49,693 nt of DNA from Anaerocolumna sp. (GTDB lineage Bacteria > Bacillota > Clostridia > Lachnospirales > Lachnospiraceae). The translations under genes were made by a program, and so were the position numbers. This document shows positions 35,152 through 44,859 of the stretch, piece by piece (the first letter of the stretch is position 1; each line of letters opens with the position of its first letter). The stretch is from positions 1 through 49,693 of the forward strand of contig JARBTX010000023.1 in assembly GCA_029239975.1 (NCBI GenBank), read 5' to 3'. The notes below the pieces were generated by a model that was not told the DNA's origin, made no database searches, and saw nothing but the letters and a program-made list of their open reading frames with translations.

Positions 35152-35766
35152 ATGACAAAAATTAAAATCTGCGGAATACGTGATTTAGAGGGAATAGGTT
35201 ATGTTAATAAGTATAAACCAGACTATGTGGGTTTTGTGTTTGCTCAGAGTAAAAGGCAGGTAGATGATGCTTTAGCGGCTAGTTTAAAAGAAGCTCTAGA
35301 CAAAAGTATTAGTGCGGTGGGTGTATTCGTTAATGAACCATTGGAGCACATTGTGTCACTGTGTCAGAATGGAATTATTGATATGGTACAACTACACGGT
35401 GATGAAGATGGGATATATTTAGAAAAATTAAGGTCTTGTATTTCAAATACTATAATTAAAGCAGTTCGAGTGAAAACTAGGGAACAAATACCAACCACGG
35501 AACTTAAGAATTGTGATTATATGTTATTAGATACGTTTGTAGAAGGTTCCTACGGCGGAAGTGGAGTTACATTTGACATAAATTTAATTCCGAAATCAAG
35601 CAAACCTTTCTTTTTAGCCGGTGGATTAAATAAAGACAATATAGAAAAAGTGATAAAGAAATGTACACCATACTGTGTTGATGTAAGTAGTGGAGTGGAA
35701 ACGAATATGAAAAAGGATGAATTAATGATAAAAGAAATTATTAAGTTAGTACGTGATATAGGTTAA
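35152..35766 (+). CDS. trpF: Phosphoribosylanthranilate isomerase
   Basis: A 204-residue TIM-barrel isomerase. The catalytic Cys is in KICGIRDLEG near the N-terminus, the catalytic Asp is in LLDTFVEGSYGGSG, and phosphate binding is through FFLAGGLNKDN and VDVSSGVE. The start has AAAGGAAA upstream. A 119-bp gap to trpB shows no convincing terminator or gene. Confidence 0.96.
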   Translation: MTKIKICGIRDLEGIGYVNKYKPDYVGFVFAQSKRQVDDALAASLKEALDKSISAVGVFVNEPLEHIVSLCQNGIIDMVQLHGDEDGIYLEKLRSCISNTIIKAVRVKTREQIPTTELKNCDYMLLDTFVEGSYGGSGVTFDINLIPKSSKPFFLAGGLNKDNIEKVIKKCTPYCVDVSSGVETNMKKDELMIKEIIKLVRDIG

Positions 35767-35885
35767 TTTAAGACTATAAAGATTAGAGTGTCAAAAGCGC
35801 TGTTTATGCTGTGGCTGTGGCAATTTGCAAGGAGTCAAAAGACGATTAAGAACCCTTGTGTTAATTAAATATTAGGAGGAAATCT

Positions 35886-37070
35886 ATGAAAGTAGGAAGA
35901 TTTGGTAAGTACGGTGGTCAATATATTCCCGAGACCTTAATGAATGCAGTGCAGGAAGTGGAAAAAGCATATGAGTTTTATAAAAATGATGAAGACTTTA
36001 ATAATGAATTAAATGATTTGTATAAAAATTATGCAGGAAGGCCATCTATGTTATACTATGCTGATAAAATGACAAAAGACCTTGGTGGTGCAAAGATTTA
36101 CTTAAAGAGGGAAGATTTAAATCATACGGGTTCTCATAAAATTAATAACGTATTAGGGCAAGTCTTATTAGCTAAAAAAATGGGAAAAACACGTGTTATT
36201 GCAGAAACTGGAGCAGGGCAACATGGTGTAGCAACTGCAACAGCAGCAGCGTTAATGGGTTTAGAATGCGATATCTTTATGGGTAAAGAAGATACCGACC
36301 GTCAAATTCTCAATGTTTACCGAATGGAACTGCTTGGTGCTAAAGTGCATCCTGTAACAAGTGGCACACAAACATTAAAAGATGCTGTAAATGAAACCAT
36401 GCGTGAATGGACAAAACGAGTAGATGATACCTTGTATGTCTTAGGTTCTGTCATGGGTCCACATCCTTTTCCAACCATAGTTAGGGATTTTCAAAGAATT
36501 ATCAGTAAAGAAATAAAAGAACAACTCTTTGCAAGAGAAGGGAAATTACCGGATACAGTTATTGCATGTGTAGGTGGTGGAAGTAATGCGATGGGAGCAT
36601 TTTATGAGTTTATCGGTGAACAATCGGTACAACTAATCGGTTGTGAGGCAGCAGGACTTGGAATAGATAATCCTAAAAATGCTGCAACGATTGCAAATGG
36701 AACAACTGGAATATTCCATGGTATGAAATCAATCTTTTGTCAGGATGAATATGGGCAAATTGCACCTGTATATTCTATTTCTGCTGGATTAGATTATCCT
36801 GGTATTGGACCAGAGCATGCTATGCTTCATGATAATGGTAGAGCTACTTATGTTCCAATTACAGATGAAGAGGCAGTAAAAGCGTTTGAGTATTTGGCTA
36901 AAACAGAAGGTATTATACCAGCGATTGAAAGTGCACATGCAGTTGCATATGCTTGTAAAATAGCTGGAGCGATGAATAAAGAGCAGATAATAGTAATAAA
37001 TTTATCTGGTCGTGGGGATAAAGATGTAGCAGCTATTGCAAGATATAGGGGGGGTAAAATTTATGAGTAG
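35886..37070 (+). CDS. trpB: Tryptophan synthase beta subunit
   Basis: A 394-residue PLP enzyme joining indole and serine. The PLP lysine is Lys85 in HTGSHKINN, and the phosphate-binding loop is GGGSNAMG near residue 232. [14 protein letters not shown] opens the protein, the mark of the standard TrpB1 type that works with TrpA. AGGAGG precedes the ATG. The last 8 bp overlap the trpA start, so the two subunits are coupled. Confidence 0.98.
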   Translation: MKVGRFGKYGGQYIPETLMNAVQEVEKAYEFYKNDEDFNNELNDLYKNYAGRPSMLYYADKMTKDLGGAKIYLKREDLNHTGSHKINNVLGQVLLAKKMGKTRVIAETGAGQHGVATATAAALMGLECDIFMGKEDTDRQILNVYRMELLGAKVHPVTSGTQTLKDAVNETMREWTKRVDDTLYVLGSVMGPHPFPTIVRDFQRIISKEIKEQLFAREGKLPDTVIACVGGGSNAMGAFYEFIGEQSVQLIGCEAAGLGIDNPKNAATIANGTTGIFHGMKSIFCQDEYGQIAPVYSISAGLDYPGIGPEHAMLHDNGRATYVPITDEEAVKAFEYLAKTEGIIPAIESAHAVAYACKIAGAMNKEQIIVINLSGRGDKDVAAIARYRGGKIYE

Positions 37071-37833
37071 AATTGCAGAAGCATTTAACCACGGTAAAGC
37101 ATTTATATCATTTGTCACCGGTGGAGATCCTGATTTAGACACCACAGAACAATTAATATATACCATGGAAAAAGCGGGGGCTGATCTAATTGAAATTGGT
37201 ATTCCGTTTTCTGATCCAATTGCTGAAGGTATTGTAATACAAGAAGCCAACGAAAGAGCATTAAGTGCTGGTTGTACAACGGATAAATTGTTCGAGATGG
37301 TAGCTAAGGTACGGTCAAAGGTTACAGTACCATTAGTGTTTTTAACCTATCTTAATCCTATTTATACTTATGGTAAGGATAGATTTATGCTACGATGTAA
37401 AGAAAGTGGAATTGATGGTGTCATTGTACCGGATCTACCATTTGAAGAGAAGGAAGAATTACTTCCTGATTGTGAAAAATACGGGATAGACTTAATTTCA
37501 TTAATAGCACCTACTTCAAATGAAAGAATACATATGATCGCAAAAGAAGCAAAAGGTTTTATTTACTGCGTATCTTCACTAGGAGTAACTGGTGTACGTA
37601 GTGAAATTAAAACAGATTTATCTACAATGATACAATTAGTCAGAGAATCTTCTAAGGTACCTTGTGCCGTTGGTTTTGGTATTTCAACACCAGAACAAGT
37701 AGCAAAATATGCAGCATTATCGGATGGAGCTATAGTAGGTAGTGCCATTGTAAAAATTATTGCTAAATATGGAAAAGAAAGTGAAAAGTATGTATATGAC
37801 TATGTGAAATCAATGAAAGATGCATTAAGATAA
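37063..37833 (+). CDS. trpA: Tryptophan synthase alpha subunit
   Basis: A 256-residue TIM barrel cleaving indole-glycerol phosphate to indole. The start is ATG 37063 (MSRIAEAF), preceded by an AGGGGGGG tract that acts as the ribosome site inside trpB. Catalytic Glu44 is in [11 protein letters not shown]. The second acid, Asp60 in E. coli, is Glu55 here (IAEG). The common Pro after EG is Ile, a mild departure. Phosphate-binding GFGIST is present. It is the last gene of the operon; a 66-bp palindrome follows. Confidence 0.96.
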   Translation: MSRIAEAFNHGKAFISFVTGGDPDLDTTEQLIYTMEKAGADLIEIGIPFSDPIAEGIVIQEANERALSAGCTTDKLFEMVAKVRSKVTVPLVFLTYLNPIYTYGKDRFMLRCKESGIDGVIVPDLPFEEKEELLPDCEKYGIDLISLIAPTSNERIHMIAKEAKGFIYCVSSLGVTGVRSEIKTDLSTMIQLVRESSKVPCAVGFGISTPEQVAKYAALSDGAIVGSAIVKIIAKYGKESEKYVYDYVKSMKDALR

Positions 37834-37869
37834 AGTAATAAAAACTCGTATTCAGTATGATTTGTCCTT

Positions 37870-37935
37870 GTCAATTTGCACATCTTAACTTGCTAAAGCA
37901 TGATGCATCACCAAGTTTACAATGTGCAAATTGAC
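37870..37935. terminator. 66-bp palindrome between convergent trpA and amine oxidase genes
   Basis: GTCAATTTGCACAT (37870-37883) and ATGTGCAAATTGAC (37922-37935) are perfect 14-bp complements. Inside them AACTTG pairs with CAAGTT, around GCATGATGC. With no U-tract on either side it is not a textbook terminator, but its position downstream of both genes suits two-way termination or mRNA end protection. Confidence 0.6.
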
Positions 37936-37940
37936 TTATA

Positions 37941-39632
37941 TTAAACTAAAATTCCATTACGATGTATAGCAAGTGTATTGGCTGCGGATTTACCGGAATA
38001 CAATGCTCCTTGCATCCATCCATGTTTTACAGATGTATGTTCACCTGCAAAAAAAACTTTATTATCAAATTCTGGTTGAAGAATCTGGTATGCAAAATTG
38101 ATTTTCTGCCCAGGAAGATTAATAGCAAATGCACCACGAAACCATTGTTCGGTATTCCAGTGAACTGTTTTTTGGTTTTCTATCTTATTCTCTAAGAATC
38201 CAGTTGGAAGTCCGTGTACTTCTTCTACATTTCGTTTAATTAATTCAAATCTTCGTTTCTCATTTTGGTTTGATAATCGAATCGAATCTAAATTAAAGTT
38301 ATAGGATGCTGTTAAAACTCCCGGTTCATTAGAGTTACAAGTTCCAGTAGTAAGACAATTGATGTGATCAGACGGATAGACAATTGATTGGATTGGTAAG
38401 TCTGTAAATGATATTCCACCGTTCATATTACCGAATGGTGCATCATCTTCCCAAAACCTATTGTTACAAAAGAAGGCAGTTTTTTGTGAAGAGGAATAAT
38501 TCAACTCCCTTATAGCTTGCATTTTTTGATTATTAAAAAAAGGTTTGATATCAACTTCTCTCAAGGTTGAAAATGGAATAGTACATATAACATAATCAAA
38601 AACATCAAGCATATTTTTTTCAGATTTACTACTGTACTTTAATAGTACTTTATTGCGCCTAACAGATTGGTATATACCGTTTACAATATGCCCATATTTA
38701 AAATGGACATCTCCAAGTAAATAATTAGGAAGCTGGTATTCTAAAGGATTACGAGATATTAAGGAATAATAAAAAGCCAGTGGTAAGTTCACCATACCAC
38801 CTTGAATGCGATAGGTATTCATGAAATCCAGTGAATAATTTTCTTGTAAGGTTTCATCATAACTAGTATTTATTAGACCACCTGTTAGTGGATCAACACT
38901 AGCTATGAGTGTAATGGCATTCTGACTTAAACCTAACATCTCAAAGACCTGACGATTACTTAATCTAGTTAAATGCTCATATTCTGGTGAATAGGTAGGA
39001 AGAATTTTAAATATTTCTGTTCTAATTTCTGGTGATAAATTATTTAGTAATGAGTCAAATGCATATTCATTTAATTCAGACCAAGGCACACTATTTTCTG
39101 CAGTTGTTAGGTTAAATTTCGGATATAAATATTTTGTTATATTGTCGCCAGATGGATCTCTGCGGATTCTGGTATTATGTACATATATAAAATTATTCGA
39201 ATTAGGAGAACTTAAAGACACTGTATTTAAGTGAAATAAGTTAATATAATGCCAGGTAGTTTCATGGGATATGGGGATTCTCATGGGGCCAAATTCACCA
39301 TAATATTGTCTGCCTCTATCAAAATAATAAGTATAAACTCTACCACCCATTCTATCTTCTAAAGCGTCAAAGATGGTGATATCTGCACCAAGTTTCCTTA
39401 ATTCAAAAGCAGCACTACAACCTGCTAATCCACCACCAATAATGCCAATTCTTACGCCACTCATGCTACCTGGTTCTGCAATGGTAGTAATATCAGGCGG
39501 TGGGCTCAAGAGTTCTATTATATTATTAAAATCTTCTGGTCTTCCAACATTATTTAATGCATTTTTTAGTAATTGATACCGTTGTTCATCCGATGGGTTA
39601 TTAAGTGGTATTGTAAACGCAGTAGTATCCAT
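37941..39632 (-). CDS. Flavin amine oxidase / L-amino-acid oxidase family protein
   Basis: A 563-residue FAD enzyme of the monoamine oxidase superfamily. The start is taken as the ATG at 39632, which has GAAAGG 7 nt upstream; an in-frame ATG at 39677 has none. The dinucleotide motif IGIIGGGLAGCSAAFEL (about 62-78) is followed by GGRVYTYYFD, and GEFGPMRIPISHETTWHYI is like YobN-type L-amino-acid oxidases. The C-terminus has FFAGEHTSVKHGWMQGALYS, the FAD-closing motif. It lacks a signal peptide. At about 560 aa it is as long as tryptophan 2-monooxygenases and sits beside the trp operon, but the substrate cannot be read from motifs. Confidence 0.82.
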   Translation of the reverse strand: MDTTAFTIPLNNPSDEQRYQLLKNALNNVGRPEDFNNIIELLSPPPDITTIAEPGSMSGVRIGIIGGGLAGCSAAFELRKLGADITIFDALEDRMGGRVYTYYFDRGRQYYGEFGPMRIPISHETTWHYINLFHLNTVSLSSPNSNNFIYVHNTRIRRDPSGDNITKYLYPKFNLTTAENSVPWSELNEYAFDSLLNNLSPEIRTEIFKILPTYSPEYEHLTRLSNRQVFEMLGLSQNAITLIASVDPLTGGLINTSYDETLQENYSLDFMNTYRIQGGMVNLPLAFYYSLISRNPLEYQLPNYLLGDVHFKYGHIVNGIYQSVRRNKVLLKYSSKSEKNMLDVFDYVICTIPFSTLREVDIKPFFNNQKMQAIRELNYSSSQKTAFFCNNRFWEDDAPFGNMNGGISFTDLPIQSIVYPSDHINCLTTGTCNSNEPGVLTASYNFNLDSIRLSNQNEKRRFELIKRNVEEVHGLPTGFLENKIENQKTVHWNTEQWFRGAFAINLPGQKINFAYQILQPEFDNKVFFAGEHTSVKHGWMQGALYSGKSAANTLAIHRNGILV

Positions 39633-39843
39633 TTTAATGCCTTTCAAATCTACTTCTTTAGTAACATTGATATGCATGTGAATTAATTACTAAGAACCTA
39701 TTTATTGAAATTATATAAATTAGTTGTTAGCACAAATAAAATATATTTATATAAAATAATCCATTGTTATCTGAAAGTTGTTTTATTAAGATTAAAGTAA
39801 TTCGTGTGGCAATAATTGTTGTTAAGGAGTGGAAATATACGAT

Positions 39844-41631
39844 ATGAGAATGATTATTTATTATTTAAAACCATATTTTGGACGAATGTTTCTGGGATTT
39901 TTAATTAAAGTTGCGGGAACATTTATGGATTTAGGATTACCATGGGTTTTAGCTTATATTATCGATGATATTATCCCTCTTGGTAGTGTTTCGTTAATCC
40001 TAATATGGGGAATCGTTATGTTGGTATTATCAGTTGGTGCTAGAATGGGAAATATCATTGCAAATCGAATGGCTTCACGAGTTGCAGGTAATACAATTCA
40101 AAAATTAAGACATGATTTATTCTATAAAATTGAGCAATTGTCTGGAAAACAAATTGATCATTTTTCTATTCCATCGTTAGTTTCTAGAATGACATCTGAT
40201 ACCTATAACATACATCAAATGGTTGGTATGATGCAAAGACTCGGAGTTAGAGCACCAATTATTTTAATTGGTGGTATTATTATAACGGCAACGTTAGAGC
40301 CAGTGTTGACTCTCATTTTGCTAGCCATCTTACCATTATTAGCAGTAGTTGTGTATGTTGTATCAAAAAAGGGAATTCCACTCTATACAAAAAGTCAATT
40401 AGCAGTTGATAAAATGATTCGAACCGTACGTGAGAATATAACAGGAATACGTGTGGTGAAAGCATTATCAAAAACAGAATATGAGCAGAATCGATTCGCT
40501 AAGGTAAATGATTTGGTAGTAGACAAAGAATTACAAGCTGGGTCTACCATGGCTGTCATAAATCCAGTAATGAATTTATTATTAAATATAGGATTGACAT
40601 TGGTTGTTGTATTCGGAGCTTATCGTGTTAATTCAGGAGCTTCTGAGGTTGGTAAGATAGTTGCCTTCTTATCATATTTTACTATGATATTAAATGCAAT
40701 GCTTATGATTACTCGTATCTTTGTAATTATATCAAAAGCAACTGCGTCTGCCTCTCGTATAAACGAAGTATTGGAGTCAGAGATAGATTTAAAAGTTTAT
40801 TCTAAGAATATGTACCCAAATAATTCAAATGGGGTTCACATTGAATTTAGCAATGTATCATTTGCTTATAATAAGATAGCGGATGACCATAATTGTGAAA
40901 ATGATGGCAATGATAATATAATGAGTAGCAATATAAATGAGAAAGAAGAGTCGGTATGTATAACGGATATTAACTTTCAGTTAAAACGTGGTGAAAAGTT
41001 AGGAATTATAGGAGCAACTGGATCTGGTAAATCAACATTAATAAATCTTTTAATGCGGTATTATGATGTTGATAATGGTGCGATATTTGTAGACGGCGAA
41101 GATATTCGAACAATGGAATTACAAACTTTAAGGAAAAAATTTGGAGTGGTTTTTCAAAATGATACTATATTTGCTGATACGATTAAGGATAATATTGATC
41201 TTAGACGTGGTATAGAGAAAGATACGATTGCTAAAGGAGCAATTGATGCACAAGCGCATGAATTTATTGAGCAATTAGATGAGAAATTCCAATACAAAAT
41301 AGCTACGAATGGTGCTAATTTAAGTGGTGGTCAAAAACAGAGATTATTAGTTGCAAGAGCATTAGCTGGAAATCCTGAAATATTAGTACTCGATGATTCA
41401 TCGAGTGCCTTGGATTATAAGACAGATTCAAAACTTAGAAAAGCAATTCATGAACATTTAAAAGACACTACTACAATTTTAATAGCACAAAGAATAAGCT
41501 CAATCATGCAAATGGACCATATTCTGGTGTTAGAAGATGGTAATATAATTGGATATGGAAATCATGAAGAATTATTGAAATCTTGTGAAGTATATGGTGA
41601 AATATATCAATCGCAAATGGGAAATCATTGA
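39844..41631 (+). CDS. Heterodimeric ABC exporter, subunit with degenerate ATP site
   Basis: A 595-residue half-transporter with six membrane segments (about 1-310) and one ATPase domain. Walker A GATGSGKST (about 390) and signature LSGGQKQR (about 493) are intact. The Walker B carboxylate is Asp (LVLDDSSSALD), and the switch histidine is Gln (IAQRISSI), so this subunit's own ATP site is likely non-catalytic. An Asn/Asp-rich insert of about 28 residues follows the first ATPase strand (about 347-374). GTG 39829 overlaps its own AAGGAG, so ATG 39844 is preferred although its spacing is long. It pairs with the next gene, 11 bp away. Confidence 0.9.
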   Translation: MRMIIYYLKPYFGRMFLGFLIKVAGTFMDLGLPWVLAYIIDDIIPLGSVSLILIWGIVMLVLSVGARMGNIIANRMASRVAGNTIQKLRHDLFYKIEQLSGKQIDHFSIPSLVSRMTSDTYNIHQMVGMMQRLGVRAPIILIGGIIITATLEPVLTLILLAILPLLAVVVYVVSKKGIPLYTKSQLAVDKMIRTVRENITGIRVVKALSKTEYEQNRFAKVNDLVVDKELQAGSTMAVINPVMNLLLNIGLTLVVVFGAYRVNSGASEVGKIVAFLSYFTMILNAMLMITRIFVIISKATASASRINEVLESEIDLKVYSKNMYPNNSNGVHIEFSNVSFAYNKIADDHNCENDGNDNIMSSNINEKEESVCITDINFQLKRGEKLGIIGATGSGKSTLINLLMRYYDVDNGAIFVDGEDIRTMELQTLRKKFGVVFQNDTIFADTIKDNIDLRRGIEKDTIAKGAIDAQAHEFIEQLDEKFQYKIATNGANLSGGQKQRLLVARALAGNPEILVLDDSSSALDYKTDSKLRKAIHEHLKDTTTILIAQRISSIMQMDHILVLEDGNIIGYGNHEELLKSCEVYGEIYQSQMGNH

Positions 41632-41642
41632 AAGGAATTATT

Positions 41643-43430
41643 ATGGAATCAAATAATAATAACAAAAAGCAAGTAAATAATATTGATAAACCCAAAGATG
41701 TAAAATCAGTCTTAATAAGACTTAGTAAATATCTGTACCATGTTAAGGGGCAGCTCATAATAGCGGTATTTCTTACTGTAACGAGTAATGTTTTCGCATT
41801 AGTTGGCCCCATGCTTTCTGGATATGCAATTGATGCAATAGAACCTGGAGTTGGTGCAGTTATATTTCATAAAGTATTTTTTTATGCTGCTTGGATGATT
41901 TTATTTTACATTCTATCTTCCGTATTTTCTTATATATTATCAATATTAATGCTTCGAATCAGTCAAAAAGTCACAAAAAAGCTTAGAGATGATTTATTTG
42001 CCAAATTAATTCATTTACCAGTAGGTTTCTTTGATACGAAGCAAGCAGGTGATATTATTAGTCGATTCTCTTATGACATCGATACCATAAGTACATCACT
42101 TTCTACAGATGTGGTACAAATATGTGCGAGTATTATTACCGTTATCGGGTCATTTGTAATGATGGTGATGATTTCACCGGTTTTAGTACTAGTTATGTTA
42201 GTTACAATTCCTTTATCCATTGGATATACCAAGTATATGTCAGGGAAAGTAAGACCTTTGTTTCGTAAACGTAGTGAAAAACTAGGAGAGTTAAATGGAT
42301 TTGTGGAAGAGATGGTATCGGGGCAAAAAACAATAAAGGCCTATACCAGAGAACAAGTTGTTATGGAGATGTTTGATACTATTAATGAGAACGCAGTGGA
42401 AGCTTATTATAATTCTGATTATTATGGTAGTATTGTAGGACCAACCGTTAATTTTATAAATAATTTGTCTCTTTCTTTGGTTACGGTATTTGGTGCATTA
42501 TTATATTTATTTGGTCATATGACGTTAGGAAATATCTCATCCTTCGTATTATACTCTAGAAAATTCTCAGGTCCCATCAACGAAGCTGCTAACATTGTAA
42601 GTGAACTTCAGTCAGCAGCAGCTGCAGCGGAAAGAGTATTTAAGATTATGGATGAAGAAGCAGAATTAGCAGATTTTAAAGGCGCACATGAATTAAAGAA
42701 TATATCTGGTAATGTTGAATTAAAAGACGTATCATTTGGTTATAACAAAGAGAAAATGATAATAAAGAATTTAAGTTTGTACGCAAAGGAAGGCAATTTA
42801 ATTGCAATTGTAGGTCCTACTGGTGCTGGCAAAACTACCATAATAAATCTTTTAATGCGATTTTATGATTCTGATTCTGGGTCTATAGTAGTAGATGAAC
42901 AAGATATTAAAGATGTTACAAGAAAAAGCCTTAGAAGTTCCTATGCAATGGTGTTACAAGATACCTGGGTATTTCATGGAACTATATTTGATAACATTGC
43001 ATACGGAAAAGAAAATGCAACCATGGAAGAGGTTGTAGCAGCAGCAAAAGCTGCAAAAATACATTCCTATATAAAACGACTTCCGGAAGGTTATAATACC
43101 ATATTAAGTGAAGATGGAATCAACATATCAAAAGGACAAAAGCAATTATTAACCATAGCAAGAGCCATGTTAATTGATGCTAAAATATTAATACTTGACG
43201 AAGCCACATCTAATGTTGATACCAGAACTGAAATCCAAATTCAAACCGCAATGCGTAAACTTATGGCGAATAAAACTTGTTTTGTTATTGCTCATAGACT
43301 TTCCACGATACAAAATGCAGATATAATTCTTGTTGTTAATCAGGGAAATATTGTAGAACAAGGTAATCACAAAGAATTAATGGAGCAAGGTGGATTTTAC
43401 TATAAGTTATATGCTTCGCAATTTGAATAA
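41643..43430 (+). CDS. Heterodimeric ABC exporter, catalytic subunit
   Basis: A 595-residue half-transporter with a polar Asn/Lys-rich N-terminus of about 25 residues and six membrane segments. The ATPase has Walker A GPTGAGKTT (about 390), Walker B LILDEATSNVD with the catalytic Glu, and switch His in IAHRLSTI. The signature is altered to ISKGQKQLL. This signature completes the partner's ATP site, so the weak Walker B of one subunit and weak signature of the other form one degenerate site, as in LmrCD and TM287/288. The start is ATG 41643, with AAAGGA 6 nt upstream. The substrate is unknown; drugs, lipids or peptides are all possible. Confidence 0.92.
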   Translation: MESNNNNKKQVNNIDKPKDVKSVLIRLSKYLYHVKGQLIIAVFLTVTSNVFALVGPMLSGYAIDAIEPGVGAVIFHKVFFYAAWMILFYILSSVFSYILSILMLRISQKVTKKLRDDLFAKLIHLPVGFFDTKQAGDIISRFSYDIDTISTSLSTDVVQICASIITVIGSFVMMVMISPVLVLVMLVTIPLSIGYTKYMSGKVRPLFRKRSEKLGELNGFVEEMVSGQKTIKAYTREQVVMEMFDTINENAVEAYYNSDYYGSIVGPTVNFINNLSLSLVTVFGALLYLFGHMTLGNISSFVLYSRKFSGPINEAANIVSELQSAAAAAERVFKIMDEEAELADFKGAHELKNISGNVELKDVSFGYNKEKMIIKNLSLYAKEGNLIAIVGPTGAGKTTIINLLMRFYDSDSGSIVVDEQDIKDVTRKSLRSSYAMVLQDTWVFHGTIFDNIAYGKENATMEEVVAAAKAAKIHSYIKRLPEGYNTILSEDGINISKGQKQLLTIARAMLIDAKILILDEATSNVDTRTEIQIQTAMRKLMANKTCFVIAHRLSTIQNADIILVVNQGNIVEQGNHKELMEQGGFYYKLYASQFE

Positions 43431-43623
43431 TAAATAAATTAGAAAGATTAAGTTGTCGCCAATGCAGTAGTTACAAAAGATTCACTTATTATAGGAATTT
43501 GATAAATGTTAAAAATTGATTTACCTCTTGCTAATTTTATGATTTCTTAGTAAAATAGATGTGGTTGTCTATGGTGAAGGTGGCTTAATAATAATTTTAA
43601 GATTTTCGAATTTAGGAGATAAG

Positions 43624-44610
43624 ATGAAGAATATTAAAGAGCACATCAAACAGAATCAATTTAAACCTGTATATCTCTTATATGGAAATGAGAGTTATCT
43701 TAAGAAGTTATATAAAGATAAACTAAAAGTTGCAATTCTTGGTAACAGTGATGAGATGAATTACTCTTACTTTGAAGGAAAAGGTGTAGATGTAGCAAAA
43801 GTGATTAGTGCAGCTGATACATTACCCTTCTTTAGCGACAGAAGATTAATTATTATAGAGAATAGTGGACTATTTAAGAATCAAAGTGACTTAGCTGATT
43901 ATATAAAATCAATTCCCGAGACAACACACATTGTATTTGTTGAAACAGAAGTTGATAAGAGAAACCGTTTATATAAAGCTGTAAAAGACACCGGTACAAT
44001 CTCTGAGATGAATAACATGGATGAAGCGAATCTAAAATTGTGGATTACTTCGTTATTAGATAAGGATAATAAAAAAGTAACTGCAGATTCCATTCTCTAT
44101 CTATTAAGTAAAACTGGCTCTGATATGGAGAATATTCAGAATGAAGTCGAGAAATTAGTTAGTTATGCGTATGAAAGAGATGTTATAACAAATTCAGATA
44201 TCGATGCAGTTTGCACGACTCAAATCACAGGAAAAATATTTGCTATGATCGATGCTATTGGTAGTCGAAGACAAGACTTAGCACTTGAATTATATTATGA
44301 CTTGTTGGCGTTAAAAGAAAAACCGATGTCAATTTTATTCCTAATTGCTAGGCAATTTAACATTTTGATACAAGTAAAAAATCTAAGTTCACTTAAGATG
44401 GATAATAATGTAATCAGTCAGAAAACTGGACTCATGCCATTTACTATTAATAAGTATTTAAGTCAAGCAAAGAATTTTACGATGGAAACACTAAAAGAAG
44501 CACTTCAAAGTAGTGCTGATATTGAAGAGCAGATTAAAACTGGTAGACTCATTGATAAAATTGGTGTCGAGTTATTAATAGTGAAATATAGTTCTAAAGC
44601 GAATAGATAA
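43624..44610 (+). CDS. holA: DNA polymerase III delta subunit
   Basis: A 328-residue clamp-loader subunit. The N-terminal fold is recognisable from FKPVYLLYGNESYLKKLYKDKL, with a Walker-like region lacking ATPase motifs as in all delta subunits. It continues through FFSDRRLIIIENS, KLWITSLLDKDNKKVTADSILYLL and GSRRQDLALELYYDLLALKEKPMSILF (read in parts). The start is ATG 43624 behind TAGGAGA; in-frame codons up to 43561 have no ribosome site. It opens the beta sliding clamp during loading. It is monocistronic, followed by a terminator and a tRNA gene. Confidence 0.9.
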   Translation: MKNIKEHIKQNQFKPVYLLYGNESYLKKLYKDKLKVAILGNSDEMNYSYFEGKGVDVAKVISAADTLPFFSDRRLIIIENSGLFKNQSDLADYIKSIPETTHIVFVETEVDKRNRLYKAVKDTGTISEMNNMDEANLKLWITSLLDKDNKKVTADSILYLLSKTGSDMENIQNEVEKLVSYAYERDVITNSDIDAVCTTQITGKIFAMIDAIGSRRQDLALELYYDLLALKEKPMSILFLIARQFNILIQVKNLSSLKMDNNVISQKTGLMPFTINKYLSQAKNFTMETLKEALQSSADIEEQIKTGRLIDKIGVELLIVKYSSKANR

Positions 44611-44652
44611 TAAGAAAAATATATAATGTGAAATCATAAATAAAAGCTTATT

Positions 44653-44695
44653 AAATCTGGTTGAAGGATTAATATAAACTTTAAACCAGATTTTT
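44653..44695 (+). terminator. Terminator of holA
   Basis: AAATCTGGTT (44653-44662) pairs perfectly with AACCAGATTT (44684-44693) around a 21-nt loop, followed by more T residues. It lies 20 bp before the tRNA. Confidence 0.7.
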
Positions 44696-44714
44696 AACCT
44701 TTTACTATAAATTT

Positions 44715-44800
44715 GGAAGCGTATCGAAGTGGCCATAACGAGCCGCACTCGAAATGCGGTAGTCCGCAAGGGCTCGTGGGTTCGAATCCCACCGCTTCCG
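44715..44800 (+). tRNA. tRNA-Ser (anticodon CGA)
   Basis: The 86-nt cloverleaf folds with acceptor arm GGAAGCG/CGCTTCC and discriminator G. The anticodon stem-loop is CCGCA-CTCGAAA-TGCGG, giving anticodon CGA, which reads UCG. A long variable arm (AGTCCGCAAGGGCTCG) marks a class II serine tRNA. The T arm is GTGGG-TTCGAAT-CCCAC. The 3' CCA is not encoded. It stands alone between two terminators. Confidence 0.97.
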
Positions 44801-44804
44801 TCTA

Positions 44805-44851
44805 AAGAACCCTAATTTCTATGTATAGACTGAAATTAGGGTTCTTTTTAT
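44805..44851. terminator. Terminator after tRNA-Ser, usable from both sides
   Basis: AAGAACCCTAATTTC and GAAATTAGGGTTCTT are a perfect 15-bp stem (44805-44819 and 44832-44846), followed by TTTATC. It ends the tRNA transcript and lies at the 3' end of the convergent MATE gene. Confidence 0.9.
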
Positions 44852-44859
44852 CTTTGTAT

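Noticed and set aside
37063..37070. Frameshift or error at the trpB-trpA junction
   Set aside because: The 8-bp overlap with a G-rich ribosome site is a normal coupled junction for these subunits.
44575..44769. A minus-strand open frame over the tRNA region
   Set aside because: It crosses the tRNA-Ser gene and the holA terminator and has no ribosome site.
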